Below are positions 48,605 through 57,172 of a DNA stretch of 64,000 nucleotides, piece by piece. Positions within the stretch are counted from its first letter, which is position 1, and each line of letters starts with the position of its first letter. Under the pieces are notes generated by a model that had not been told where the DNA came from, made no database searches, and saw only the letters and a list, made by a program, of their open reading frames with translations. Source of the DNA: Anaerohalosphaeraceae bacterium (GTDB lineage: Bacteria; Planctomycetota; Phycisphaerae; Sedimentisphaerales; Anaerohalosphaeraceae); the NCBI GenBank assembly GCA_037479115.1, contig JBBFLK010000016.1:1-64000 (forward strand). The letters are read 5' to 3'. Both the position numbers and the translations under genes were made by a program.

Positions 48605-49462
48605 ATGGAACTGGCTGTTCTGAATGAAAACCTGCTGCCGCTCACCGAAGTCCCGCTGGACAAAATGGACCGCGGGCTGTTCTTCGGAGACGGCGTCTAT
48701 GAAGTGCTCCGCAGCTACCACGGACGCATCTTTGCCCTCGAAGAGCATCTGGCCCGCTTTGAACGAAGCGCTGTCGAAATCCAGCTGGGCGGTTTCGACA
48801 TCGCCCAAATCCGCTCGCGTATCCTCGAGGCCTTCGAAAAAGCCAGCTTCCGGACCGCCAAAATCTATTTTCACCTCACCCGCGGCTGCGAACTCCGCGA
48901 ACACCTGCCCGGCCCGAATCTCAAACCCTCCTTCTTTCTGACCGTTCAGGAGCTCCACGACGACCCGAAAAAAAAGGAGCACGGCATCCGCGTCTGCACC
49001 CATCCGGACCTGCGATGGAAGCGATGCGACATCAAGTCTCTTAATCTGCTCCCGAATGTCCTGGCCCGCATGGAGGCCGACCGAAAAGGATGCACCGAAG
49101 CCGTTCTGGTCAATGACCAGGGGGTGATTACGGAGGGGGCGGGTTCGGCCTTCTTTGCCGTCAACGGCAAAGAAAAAACTCTTTATACCCATCCCCTCGG
49201 CCCTCAAATCCTGCCTTCTATCACCCGAGCCGTGGTCCTTCGAATCGCCCGCGATGCCGGGCTGACACCTGTCGAGCAGGCCGTCACGCCGCAGCAGGCC
49301 GCCCACATGGACGAGCTGTTCCTGGCCGTAACCACCAAAGACATCCTGCCGATTACGCAGTTTGACGGAAACCCCGTCGGAACAGGCCGACCCGGCCCCT
49401 GCACCGCCGCCCTTGTCAAAAAGTTCCAGGAATACGTCGCCGCCTACGCCCAGCGTCCTTAA
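48605..49462 (+). CDS. dat: Class IV aminotransferase, D-amino acid aminotransferase-like
   Basis: 285 residues from ATG 48605 (GGAGA upstream). MDRGLFFGDGVYEVLRSYHG opens the fold-type IV domain. RCDIKSLNLLPNVLARMEAD has the PLP Lys, and this form of the block is the one I know from D-alanine aminotransferase. GVITEGAGSAFFAV holds the phosphate loop. It would interconvert D-Ala or D-Glu with 2-oxo acids for the cell wall. Branched-chain transaminase or aminodeoxychorismate lyase cannot be excluded. Confidence 0.85.
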   Translation: MELAVLNENLLPLTEVPLDKMDRGLFFGDGVYEVLRSYHGRIFALEEHLARFERSAVEIQLGGFDIAQIRSRILEAFEKASFRTAKIYFHLTRGCELREHLPGPNLKPSFFLTVQELHDDPKKKEHGIRVCTHPDLRWKRCDIKSLNLLPNVLARMEADRKGCTEAVLVNDQGVITEGAGSAFFAVNGKEKTLYTHPLGPQILPSITRAVVLRIARDAGLTPVEQAVTPQQAAHMDELFLAVTTKDILPITQFDGNPVGTGRPGPCTAALVKKFQEYVAAYAQRP

Positions 49463-49532
49463 GAACAGGGTCGCTGTTCTATCTGCTCAGGCTCACAGAC
49501 CCGATTCGGCCAATCCCTGCTCCCTGACAACG

Positions 49533-49626
49533 GATGACTGACCACTGACAACTGATAACTGATAACTGATGACTGATAACTGATAACTGATGACTGATGA
49601 CTGATAACTGATGACGACGACTGACG
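49533..49626 (+). repeat. Heptamer tandem array (CTGATRA)
   Basis: About ten head-to-tail copies of CTGATAA or CTGATGA, degenerate at both ends, in the 466-base gap between dat and the WYL gene. It precedes the compound palindromes 30 bases on. Confidence 0.85.
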
Positions 49627-49657
49627 TCTTCCTTGTCCTTCCCGCTTCCCCCCTCTC

Positions 49658-49764
49658 ATTCCCGCGACCTGTCCTTCGAAGCTTCAGCGAAGGAGGAAGG
49701 CGGGAATCCAGACCTTTCCCGCGACCTGTCCTCCGAAGCTTCAGCGAAGGAGGAAGGCGGGAAT
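49658..49764 (+). repeat. Two compound palindromes (element 3)
   Basis: Two adjacent copies (49658-49707, 49716-49764). Each starts TTCCCGCG and ends CGGGAAT, with a second hairpin (TCCTTCGAAGCTTCAGCGAA, in variant form) placed inside the short loop. It is a larger version of the palindromes at 30.6, 34.4 and 55.0 kb. The rest of 49463-49928 shows nothing. Confidence 0.72.
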
Positions 49765-49928
49765 CCACCCTTTTCGAGCCTTTTTAACGCTCGTTCCTCC
49801 CCGCCCTTCCAAACCCAGGGAAACATCCAATCAGGAAAGGGCAAAAAAACCTTGCTGAAGACCCGACTTTTCTTTAAAGTGTTTCTTTTGAAGGAAATAA
49901 AGAAGGATGCAGATGGAAAGGAGCCCTC

Positions 49929-50930
49929 ATGTCTCGCGGCCAGTCGCTGATGCGCCAGTGGAACCTCTTGAAAGCCCTCCAATCCGTCTATTTCGGCATT
50001 GACAGCCAGGAACTGGCCCAGCGCCTCGAATGCAGCCAGCGGCAGGTCCTGCGGGACCTGAATATCCTCCGCGAACTGGGCTTTCCCATCACCTACGAAG
50101 AGCGGGATTTCGGAAAGCGTTTCTGGAAATTGAGCCGCCATTTCATCGAAAGCGACCGGCTTGTCTTTACCCCCACAGAACTCATCAGCATCTACCTAAG
50201 CCAAAAACTCCTCTCTCCGCTGTCCGGCACCCAATTCGGCGAAGGACTGGCCTCGCTTCTGGAGAAAATCAAGGCCATGCTCTCCCCCCGCACCCTCGAA
50301 TACTTCTCCAGACTCGAAGAACACCTTCTGGTCAAAACCTCCGCCCTGAACACCTACGCCGCCCACGACAAAGTCATCCGCATCCTCACCCGCGCCGTCC
50401 AGGACTCCCAGACCGTCCGCCTCCGCTATCAATCCACCCGGCATCCCGAGCCCTACGAAACCCTCTATCAGCCCTACGGTCTGATTTTCTTCGACGGTGA
50501 CCTGTACTGCATCGGCTGGATGCAGCGATACGAAGAAATTCGCACCCTCAAAGTCAGCCGCATTCAGAGCGCCGAATCCACCGGCCAATCCTTCCGCCGA
50601 CCGGCCGACTTCTCCCTCGTCCGACACGTTCAGGACAGCTTCGGCATCTTCTCCGAACCCGCTGCACCGTGCAAAATCCGCATCCGTTTTAACGGCTGGG
50701 CCGCCGCCAACGTCCGCGAAACACGCCGACACCCCTCCCAAACCATCCTCGAAGACCAAGGAGACCGGCTGCTGGCCCAGTTTGAAATCGCCCCCAGTGC
50801 CGAGCTGATTCGCTGGATTTTAAGCTTCGGCTCCCACGCACAAGTCCTGACACCGCGTTCCCTCATCCGGCAGCTCGAAAATGAACTGCAGCGGATGCTG
50901 GAGCAATACACAGCGACCCAAAAAAATTAA
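49929..50930 (+). CDS. WYL-domain transcriptional regulator
   Basis: 333 residues, with GGAAAGGAG before ATG 49929. Residues about 5-60 form a winged helix (GIDSQELAQRLECSQRQVLR). The middle (about 135-210) is the WYL domain: VRLRYQSTRHPEPY, then QPYGLIFFDGDLYCIGW. The C-terminal WCX extension contains LIRWILSFGSHAQVLTP. WYL proteins sense nucleic acid or small ligands and often repress stress or defence genes. The next gene on the same strand is the ARPP-1-like gene, 219 bases away. Confidence 0.88.
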   Translation: MSRGQSLMRQWNLLKALQSVYFGIDSQELAQRLECSQRQVLRDLNILRELGFPITYEERDFGKRFWKLSRHFIESDRLVFTPTELISIYLSQKLLSPLSGTQFGEGLASLLEKIKAMLSPRTLEYFSRLEEHLLVKTSALNTYAAHDKVIRILTRAVQDSQTVRLRYQSTRHPEPYETLYQPYGLIFFDGDLYCIGWMQRYEEIRTLKVSRIQSAESTGQSFRRPADFSLVRHVQDSFGIFSEPAAPCKIRIRFNGWAAANVRETRRHPSQTILEDQGDRLLAQFEIAPSAELIRWILSFGSHAQVLTPRSLIRQLENELQRMLEQYTATQKN

Positions 50931-51001
50931 AAATTTTTTCTCCCCGTCAAACCCCTATTCATAGATTGTTTTCCGAATCCAAAGCCCCAAAAATCGTAGG
51001 T

Positions 51002-51064
51002 CTGACCAGCCCTGTCATCCCCCTCCGCCTCCCCCAAAACAAAATCCCCTGACCAGCCCTGTCA
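51002..51064 (+). repeat. Direct repeat in the WYL-ARPP gap
   Basis: CTGACCAGCCCTGTCA occurs at 51002-51017 and 51049-51064, 31 bases between copies. It may be a regulator site in front of the ARPP-1-like gene. Confidence 0.5.
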
Positions 51065-51149
51065 GACCATCCCCATATTATCTTAAAGGAAGGCCGTGCT
51101 GTCTCTCAGTATTTCGAATGCAGAATCGAATGAAACAGGAGAAACCTAA

Positions 51150-52148
51150 ATGAACGAAGAAGTCAGGGGAGTCCAAATTCTTGCCGATTTATCCGAAAAA
51201 CTTCAAACCAGACCGCCGTTAACCTATCGGAATTTGACGCTGGTTCCGCTGGCCGGACTGAACGGCTCGGTCTCTTATCTGCTGGCCTCCGAAGCCATCG
51301 AGCAGGGGCTGCTGACAGTCCGGGAAGTCAGCACAGCAGGACAAGTTAATTCCCTGCGTGTCGAAAACAAAAGTCCGCATCGCATCCTTCTGCTCGACGG
51401 CGAAGAACTCGTCGGAGCCAAACAAAACCGTATTCTGAACACCACAATCCTTTTGGAGGCCCAAACCGTTCAGGATATTCCCGTCTCCTGTGTGGAGCAG
51501 GGTCGCTGGCATCACTGTCGGCCCGATTTTGCCTCCGGCGGCCTCTCGTTCCCCAAATTGCGGGCCTCAAAAACCCGCCGGGTTACCGAGTCGCTCTGCT
51601 CCATCGGACAACCCTTGGCCGATCAGGGCGAAATCTGGGACGAAGTGGACCATGCGCTCCAGGCATTTGAGCTCCATTCTCCAACCAAAGCGATGAAAGA
51701 TGTGTACGACCGTCAAAAAGACAGCTGGGAGGATTTTACAAAAGCCCTCCCTTACCCGGAAGGAGCCTGCGGAGTGGCCGCAGCCATCTGCGGACGTGTG
51801 CTGATACTGGATGTTTTCGATAAGCCCGACACCCTGAAAAAAATCTGGCCGCGCCTCACCGCCGCCTATGCCCTCGAGGCGCTCCAGCAAAGAAAGGAAC
51901 CCGAAAAACCGTTCGATGAAAAAAACGCCCGATTCTTTCTCGACGGCCTGAAACGATGCCAAACCCATCTGTTCAGGGCCGTCGGGCTCGGAGAGGAACT
52001 TCGCTTCCAGTCCGATGAGCTCTTCGGACAGGCCTTATGGTTTGAACAGTCCGTCATCCATCTGGCCTTATTTCCCAATGACGGACGCGAACACGGGCAA
52101 AGCCGAATGATGCCGCCAGCCTTCCGGCGGTCCCGGTACATGTACTAA
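51150..52148 (+). CDS. ARPP-1-like protein
   Basis: 332 residues. The blocks ILLLDGEELVGAKQNRILNT and DIPVSCVEQGRWHHC followed by SGGLSFP agree with the ARPP-1 family as I remember it. That family was named from its association with ADP-ribosylglycohydrolase and rhodanese-phosphatase genes. No catalytic residue set is known to me. It has no signal peptide or membrane segment. It follows a WYL regulator and precedes the hairpin pair at 52.2 kb. Function unknown. Confidence 0.68.
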   Translation: MNEEVRGVQILADLSEKLQTRPPLTYRNLTLVPLAGLNGSVSYLLASEAIEQGLLTVREVSTAGQVNSLRVENKSPHRILLLDGEELVGAKQNRILNTTILLEAQTVQDIPVSCVEQGRWHHCRPDFASGGLSFPKLRASKTRRVTESLCSIGQPLADQGEIWDEVDHALQAFELHSPTKAMKDVYDRQKDSWEDFTKALPYPEGACGVAAAICGRVLILDVFDKPDTLKKIWPRLTAAYALEALQQRKEPEKPFDEKNARFFLDGLKRCQTHLFRAVGLGEELRFQSDELFGQALWFEQSVIHLALFPNDGREHGQSRMMPPAFRRSRYMY

Positions 52149-52179
52149 GGCGTCAGCGTTCTCCTTGGAGATAGGCGGG

Positions 52180-52291
52180 GTGCAGAGAATGCTCGCGGCG
52201 AGGGGAGAATAGCGGCAGAAGGGCTTGGTAGGAAAGCCCCGGCTCTCTGCACAGCGGAGGACACTCGGCGGAAAGCCGAGGCGTCCTCCGC
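52180..52291 (+). ncRNA. Putative structured RNA: two consecutive perfect-stem hairpins
   Basis: Hairpin one closes with GTGCAGAGA/TCTCTGCAC (52180-52188 with 52244-52252) and has an inner stem GGGCTT/AAGCCC. Hairpin two has GCGGAGGAC/GTCCTCCGC (52254-52262 with 52283-52291) and an inner CTCGGC/GCCGAG, loop GGAAA. Only one base separates them, so they could stack. No T run follows, so it is not a simple terminator. No known RNA family is recognised. Confidence 0.45.
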
Positions 52292-52387
52292 CTTGCCGCC
52301 GTTGACCGTTTGAATCAGGTACAATGCAACAAATGGATTTTCTTACGGATTGAAACAGCAATAGAACTTCAGCAAAGGAGCGGAATT

Positions 52388-52990
52388 ATGACGGCAAAAC
52401 AAACGCGTCCCCGATGGAAACAGCGGCTGCTGAAATGGCTGCTGAGCCCCAGGGAACTGGAATGGCTTCAGGAAGGACCTCAGGAAGTCCGTCACATTAA
52501 CAGCGAACTGTACAAAATCTTCCATTGGCTCAAGTGGCTCAAAGAATACACCGACACCGTCGCCAACGAGGCGGAAGCCGACCGGTTTCTGTCGCTGGAG
52601 GCCTGGCTGGCAACTCGGCAGGAGTTTGAGGATGACCTGGACCCGGAGGAACAGGAGGAACTGCAGCGGCAGCTCGAACGCCAGATGGAAGAGCAGGAAT
52701 GGATGCGCCGATTGGGCATGGATGAAATGTATGAGGCATTCAAGCGAGACCCTGAAAAATGGCACAAAGACTTCAATGACCGGCTCTATCCGTGGAAATC
52801 CTTCCAGGAAGTCTGGAAGCTTTGTCTGGAAAACTCGCATCGGCGGAGCATCGAACGGCTGCGGAAACAGCTGGGGTTTCCAAATCCCCTTCCTCCGTCC
52901 AAATCCGAAAAGCCGGCGTATTCGGTTGTTGAGGCAGACAACGCCCTGAATGCACTAAAACCTCAATCCGCAGAAAAAGACAAAACCTAA
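52388..52990 (+). CDS. Charged helical protein of unknown function
   Basis: 200 residues from ATG 52388, with AAAGGAG upstream. It is rich in Glu, Arg, Lys and Trp, predicted helical throughout. Blocks include WKQRLLKWLLSPRELEWLQE, WLKEYTDTVANEAEADRFLS and DPEEQEELQRQLERQMEEQE (coiled-coil-like). There is no signal peptide. I do not recognise a family. It stands alone between the hairpin pair and the tRNA, on the plus strand. The ribosome site and regular amino acid use support it being real. Confidence 0.72.
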   Translation: MTAKQTRPRWKQRLLKWLLSPRELEWLQEGPQEVRHINSELYKIFHWLKWLKEYTDTVANEAEADRFLSLEAWLATRQEFEDDLDPEEQEELQRQLERQMEEQEWMRRLGMDEMYEAFKRDPEKWHKDFNDRLYPWKSFQEVWKLCLENSHRRSIERLRKQLGFPNPLPPSKSEKPAYSVVEADNALNALKPQSAEKDKT

Positions 52991-53109
52991 CAGCACCTTC
53001 GGGCGGCAGGCGGAAAATAGCTCGTTTCCGCTTGCCGCCGGCCGCCGCAAACCGGACTCTAACCTTCTATGCCTTCTTTGCCGCCCTGCCTTCAGACAAT
53101 CCCCGCTGG

Positions 53110-53164
53110 AAAGTCGAAAATTGGAAATCGGAAATAGAAAATTGGAAATGGAAACTCGAAAATC
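53110..53164 (+). repeat. Short A-rich tandem repeat
   Basis: GAAAATTGGAAAT occurs at 53116-53128 and 53137-53149 with degenerate copies around. No gene is seen in 52991-53243. Confidence 0.55.
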
Positions 53165-53243
53165 CCCCCACCCCTCCCCCGTCCACCTGCATCCCTGTAT
53201 TCCTGTATTCTTGAATTCTTATCTCCCCGCCCCCGTCTCCCAT

Positions 53244-53317
<74 letters not shown>

Positions 53318-53412
53318 CGGATTGAAACGGCACTTTCCCCGCCTCAAACCCCGCAGGGGAAAACTCGCCGACTAAACCCATTATAAACCCCGCCGGCACA
53401 GCCGGTCAACCC

Positions 53413-54888
53413 TCAGCGCCGTTTGCCCGCCAGATACTCATTGATGGCCGCCGCCGCAATCCGCCCCTGCCCCATCGCCAAAATCACCGTCGCCGCCCCC
53501 AGCACAATATCCCCGCCCGCATACACCCCCTCCAGGGACGTGCGGCAGTTCTCATCCACCTCAATATTGCCCCATTTGTTGAATTTCAGCCCCGGCGTCG
53601 TCTGCTGCAGAAGCGGATTGGCCCCGTTGCCGATCGCCACAATCACCGTATCGACATCCAGCACAAACTCGCTGCCCGCAATCGGCACCGGACGCCGACG
53701 CCCCGACTCATCCGGCTCGCCCAGCTCATACCGCAGGCACTCCACACCGACCACCTGACCCTGCTCATTGCCCAATATCCGCTTGGGATTCTGCAGCAGA
53801 CAGAATTCCACCCCTTCCTCTTTGGCGTGATGCACCTCTTCCACCCGCGCGGGCATTTCTTTTTCGCTCCGCCGATACACCAGATACACCTTTTCCGCCC
53901 CCAGCCGCACGGCCATTCGCGCCGCGTCCATCGCCACATTGCCGCCGCCGAAAACCGCCACCCGACGGCTGCGGGCAATCGGCGTGTCCGCCCCCCGGCC
54001 GAACTGATAGGCCTTCATCAGATTCGCCCGCGTCAGGTATTCGTTGGCGCTGTACACCCCGACCAGCTGTTCTCCCTCAATGCCCATAAACTTCGGCAGC
54101 CCCGCCCCCACTCCGATATACACCGCATCAAAGCCGTCCTCTTTCATCAGCTGCTCGATTGTCCGCGTCCGCCCCACGATAAAATTGCAGACAATCTCCA
54201 CCCCCATCTTCCGCAGCGTCTCAATCTCCTTGTGCACAATCGCCTTCGGCAGACGAAACTCCGGAATTCCGTACACCATCACCCCCCCCGGCTTGTGAAA
54301 CGCCTCAAAAATCGTCACCGAATGCCCCGCCCGCCGCGTATCCGACGCCGCCACAATCCCGCCGGGACCGGACCCGATAATCGCCACCTTCTGCCCTGTC
54401 GGTGCGGCCACCCGAGGTGTCTCGGCCCTGTCCGCCCCCCAATCCGCTGCAAACCGCTCCAGCCGGCCGATCGATACACTCTTCATCACGTCCTTGAATT
54501 TCAGCCCTACGGTGCATTTTTCCTGGCACTGCACCTCCTGCGGACACACCCGACCGCAGACCGCCGGCAAAAGCGAATACTCCTTGATTATCTCCAGCGC
54601 CTTGGCATAGTTGCCCGCCGCAATCTGTGCAATAAAAGCAGGAATCGGAATCCGAACCGGACAGCCCTCCACACACGGAGCCGTCGGACACTGAAGACAC
54701 CGCAGTGCCTCCAGCCGCGCCTGCTCCTCCGTATAGCCCAGCGCCACTTCATTCATATTCGACCGCCGAACCACAGGGTCCTGCTGCGGCATCTCCTGCG
54801 GAGGAATCTCAAATCGCTCTTTTGTCTTCAATTGCCCGCTTCGCTGCTTTTCCAGCAGTTCCTGAAGTTTTTTAGACAGTTCGCTCAC
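53413..54888 (-). CDS. NADPH-dependent ferredoxin/glutamate-synthase-like flavoprotein, NfnB-type
   Basis: 491 residues. N-terminal CLQCPTAPCVEGCPVRIPIP and CGRVCPQEVQCQEKCTVG bind two [4Fe-4S] clusters. VAIIGSGPGGIVAASDTRRA binds FAD, VAVFGGGNVAMDAARMA binds NAD(P)H, and GVYAGGDIVLGAATVILAMG closes the FAD site. This is the GltD-like fold shared by glutamate synthase small subunits and the NfnB subunit of NADH-ferredoxin:NADP transhydrogenase. The neighbour upstream is an NfnA-like reductase, so NfnB is preferred. No glutamate synthase large subunit is near. Confidence 0.88.
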   Translation of the reverse strand: MSELSKKLQELLEKQRSGQLKTKERFEIPPQEMPQQDPVVRRSNMNEVALGYTEEQARLEALRCLQCPTAPCVEGCPVRIPIPAFIAQIAAGNYAKALEIIKEYSLLPAVCGRVCPQEVQCQEKCTVGLKFKDVMKSVSIGRLERFAADWGADRAETPRVAAPTGQKVAIIGSGPGGIVAASDTRRAGHSVTIFEAFHKPGGVMVYGIPEFRLPKAIVHKEIETLRKMGVEIVCNFIVGRTRTIEQLMKEDGFDAVYIGVGAGLPKFMGIEGEQLVGVYSANEYLTRANLMKAYQFGRGADTPIARSRRVAVFGGGNVAMDAARMAVRLGAEKVYLVYRRSEKEMPARVEEVHHAKEEGVEFCLLQNPKRILGNEQGQVVGVECLRYELGEPDESGRRRPVPIAGSEFVLDVDTVIVAIGNGANPLLQQTTPGLKFNKWGNIEVDENCRTSLEGVYAGGDIVLGAATVILAMGQGRIAAAAINEYLAGKRR

Positions 54889-54989
54889 CGCAATCTCTTC
54901 AACTAATTTTGATTATTCTTTCTGTCAAAAACAATCTCATTCCCTCGGCCTTTTTCTCTCACACAAAGGCCTTTTTCTCTCCCGAGAAA

Positions 54990-55165
54990 GTTTTTGTCAT
55001 TTCCGCGTAAAAATTTGTCATTCCCGCGTAAAATTTTGTCATTCCCGCGTAGGCGGGAATCCAGCCATATCCTTCTTGCGACTTGTCCTTCAAAGCTTCC
55101 GCGAAGGAGGATGGCGGGAATCCGGTCTTTCCCGCATCTTGTCCTCCGTGGCTCCAGGTCAAGGA
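54990..55165 (+). repeat. Half-unit tandem array, palindrome and compound palindrome (element 4)
   Basis: TTTGTCATTCCCGCGTAAAA appears nearly two and a half times (54991-55037), each a left half of the palindrome. The full ATTCCCGC, loop GTAG, GCGGGAAT follows at 55041-55060. After it come two degenerate compound copies (about 55074-55165). It fills most of the 311-base gap between nfnB and nfnA. Confidence 0.7.
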
Positions 55166-55199
55166 AGAAGGTAAAAGGCATTCTCCGCTTGCGTCGGCT

Positions 55200-56057
55200 C
55201 TATCCCCGCGGCTCCAGCCCGATTTTGCACCGATGCTGCCGGTACTCTTCATACGCCCGCTGTTCCAGGTCCTTGTAGGCGGCCATGCGCTTCATCATCA
55301 AATCAAAATTGACCTGATGGCCGTCAAACTCCGGTCCGTCCACACAGACAAACTGCGTCTTGCCGCCCACTTCCACCCGGCATCCGCCGCACATCCCCGT
55401 CCCATCCACCATAATCGTATTCAGCGAAACCTGCGTGGGAATCCCGAAGGGGCGCGTCGTCTCGCAGCAGAACTTCATCATAATCGTCGGACCGATGGCA
55501 ATCACAAAATCGGGCTTGGGCTCCCGCCGGCAGACCTCTCCCAGCGGCTCTGTCACCAGCGCCTTGCGCCCGTACGAACCGTCATCGGTCACCACAATCA
55601 ACTCATCGCTGAACTGCCTGAATTCTTCCTCCAGAATCAGCAGCCCTTTCGTTCGCGCCCCCAGAATGCTCACAACCCGGTTTCCCGCTTTTTTGAGCGC
55701 CTCAGCTATCGGCAGAAGCGGCGCAATCCCAATCCCCCCGCCCACACAGACACAGACCCCGAACTGGTCAATATGCGTCGGCTTGCCCAGCGGTCCCGCT
55801 ACATACCCCAGACTGTCTCCCTCCTTCAAATCCGCCATCTGAGCCGTCGCCTTGCCCACCCGCTGAAAAATCAGCCGAATCGTCCCCTTCGTCTCATCCG
55901 CTCCGGCAATCGTCAGCGGAATCCGCTCCCCGCCCTCCTCATCCACCGAGACAATCACAAACTGCCCCGGTTTCCGGGCTCGGGCTACATACGGCGCTTC
56001 CACCTCCATTTGAAAGACATGTTCTGACAACTGCTTTTTAGACAGGATGTTATACAC
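55200..56057 (-). CDS. Ferredoxin-NADP reductase-like subunit, NfnA-type
   Basis: 285 residues. RKPGQFVIVSVDEEGGERIP binds FAD and GVCVCVGGGIGIAPLLPIAE the pyridine nucleotide. DGTGMCGGCRVEV with a later Cys (FVCVDGPEFD) is the unusual [2Fe-2S] site using Asp plus three Cys. With the GltD-like partner it would form NfnAB, which couples NADH and reduced ferredoxin to NADP reduction by electron bifurcation. The pair would supply NADPH in a fermenter. It could also be the SudB type. Confidence 0.88.
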   Translation of the reverse strand: MYNILSKKQLSEHVFQMEVEAPYVARARKPGQFVIVSVDEEGGERIPLTIAGADETKGTIRLIFQRVGKATAQMADLKEGDSLGYVAGPLGKPTHIDQFGVCVCVGGGIGIAPLLPIAEALKKAGNRVVSILGARTKGLLILEEEFRQFSDELIVVTDDGSYGRKALVTEPLGEVCRREPKPDFVIAIGPTIMMKFCCETTRPFGIPTQVSLNTIMVDGTGMCGGCRVEVGGKTQFVCVDGPEFDGHQVNFDLMMKRMAAYKDLEQRAYEEYRQHRCKIGLEPRG

Positions 56058-56109
56058 ACTCTAACCTTTTCTTATCCCCGGCACCATAAATAACAATCAC
56101 TTATAATAA

Positions 56110-56142
56110 AACAGGGTTATCCTTATAATAGACAACCCCGTT
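56110..56142 (-). terminator. Probable terminator after holA
   Basis: On the minus strand AACGGGGTTGTC and GATAACCCTGTT pair over 12 bp with two G-T pairs and a 9-base loop. The following sequence TTATTATAAG is only partly T, so termination may be weak. Confidence 0.55.
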
Positions 56143-56179
56143 CTTTTCAAGACATTTTTGGCTTGAAAAAGAAAAAAAC

Positions 56180-57172
56180 CTACACACGGCCTCCTATCTC
56201 CATCAGGAGGCGTTCCATAACAGCCGGGGCCGAGGTTTTGCCTGTCTTAATCTGATAATCCGCTTCTCCGAGCTGAGCAAGAATCCAGGCCAACTGCCGC
56301 ACAGAAAACGGCCTGAGCTGCTCAAAAAAAGATTTCTGGATTTTTTCCCAAACTCCGACCTCTTTGGCAGCCGCCGCTTCCGACACCCCCTTTTCCAGCA
56401 GACATTTGGCCGTAAAAAGCCGCCGAAAATGGTAGGCAAACGCCCCCACCACAGTGAACTCCGCCGACTTGTCCGACTCAAACATCACCCGAAGCCGCCG
56501 CAGTGCTTCGGCCGTATTCCTTTTCATCAGCACATCAATCACATCAAAGGCGCCAAACGTGCGGTTCTGCCCGACCAGTCGCTGAACCTGCTCCGGCGTT
56601 ATGGTCTTCTGCTCACCGACAAAAACCGCCAGTTTCTCCACTTCACCGCAAATCGCCCCCGGCTCATCTCCCGCCAGCTCCACGAGCAGCTGAGCCGCCG
56701 GCAGCGTCAGCGTCTTTCCAAAATGACTCCGGCAATACTCACACGCAAATCGCGGCAGTTCCCACGCTTTGACTTCCGTCTCAATCAGCCCGCCCAGCTG
56801 AGCCAAACGTTTCACCAGCCGGGTCCGCGTATCCGCCTTGCTGACCGTTAAAATCAGAATCCCAGTCGGGCTCGGATGTTCCAGATACTCTTCGAGCCGC
56901 GCCCGATTCCGGGAAAAAAACTCGTCCGCATTCTGAATCAGTACCACCCGACGGCTCGCCAGAAAAGGCACCGTCCGCAGCTCATCCAGAACTTCTGCAA
57001 TTTCAGGAGGTTCTTCCCCCGTCGGTTGCCAAAGTGCCAGCTGCCTTTCCTCCTCCGTCAGGAACTGCTCCGTCAACCGGCGGGCCTGGCGGGCATTTAA
57101 GAAGGAATCAGGTCCGGCAATCAGATACAGCGGACTGACGGCAGGCACAGATGCAGCTCGCTTGGCGTTCAT
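56180..57172 (-). CDS. holA: DNA polymerase III delta subunit
   Basis: 330 residues. LYLIAGPDSFLNARQARRLT is the ATPase-like beginning of the delta clamp loader subunit. RRVVLIQNADEFFSRNRARL, VVGAFAYHFRRLFTAKCLL and the helical end fit HolA. It opens the sliding clamp. Its start overlaps the gyrA stop by 4 bases (ATGA), so the two replication genes form an operon. Confidence 0.88.
   Translation of the reverse strand: MNAKRAASVPAVSPLYLIAGPDSFLNARQARRLTEQFLTEEERQLALWQPTGEEPPEIAEVLDELRTVPFLASRRVVLIQNADEFFSRNRARLEEYLEHPSPTGILILTVSKADTRTRLVKRLAQLGGLIETEVKAWELPRFACEYCRSHFGKTLTLPAAQLLVELAGDEPGAICGEVEKLAVFVGEQKTITPEQVQRLVGQNRTFGAFDVIDVLMKRNTAEALRRLRVMFESDKSAEFTVVGAFAYHFRRLFTAKCLLEKGVSEAAAAKEVGVWEKIQKSFFEQLRPFSVRQLAWILAQLGEADYQIKTGKTSAPAVMERLLMEIGGRV

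Noticed and set aside
49533-49626. CRISPR-like array
   Set aside because: The repeat is a 7-mer with no spacers and no cas genes nearby.
52180-52291. Resemblance of GGAAAGCCCCGGCTC to the RNase P RNA core
   Set aside because: The match is only a few bases and the surrounding stems do not follow the RNase P fold.
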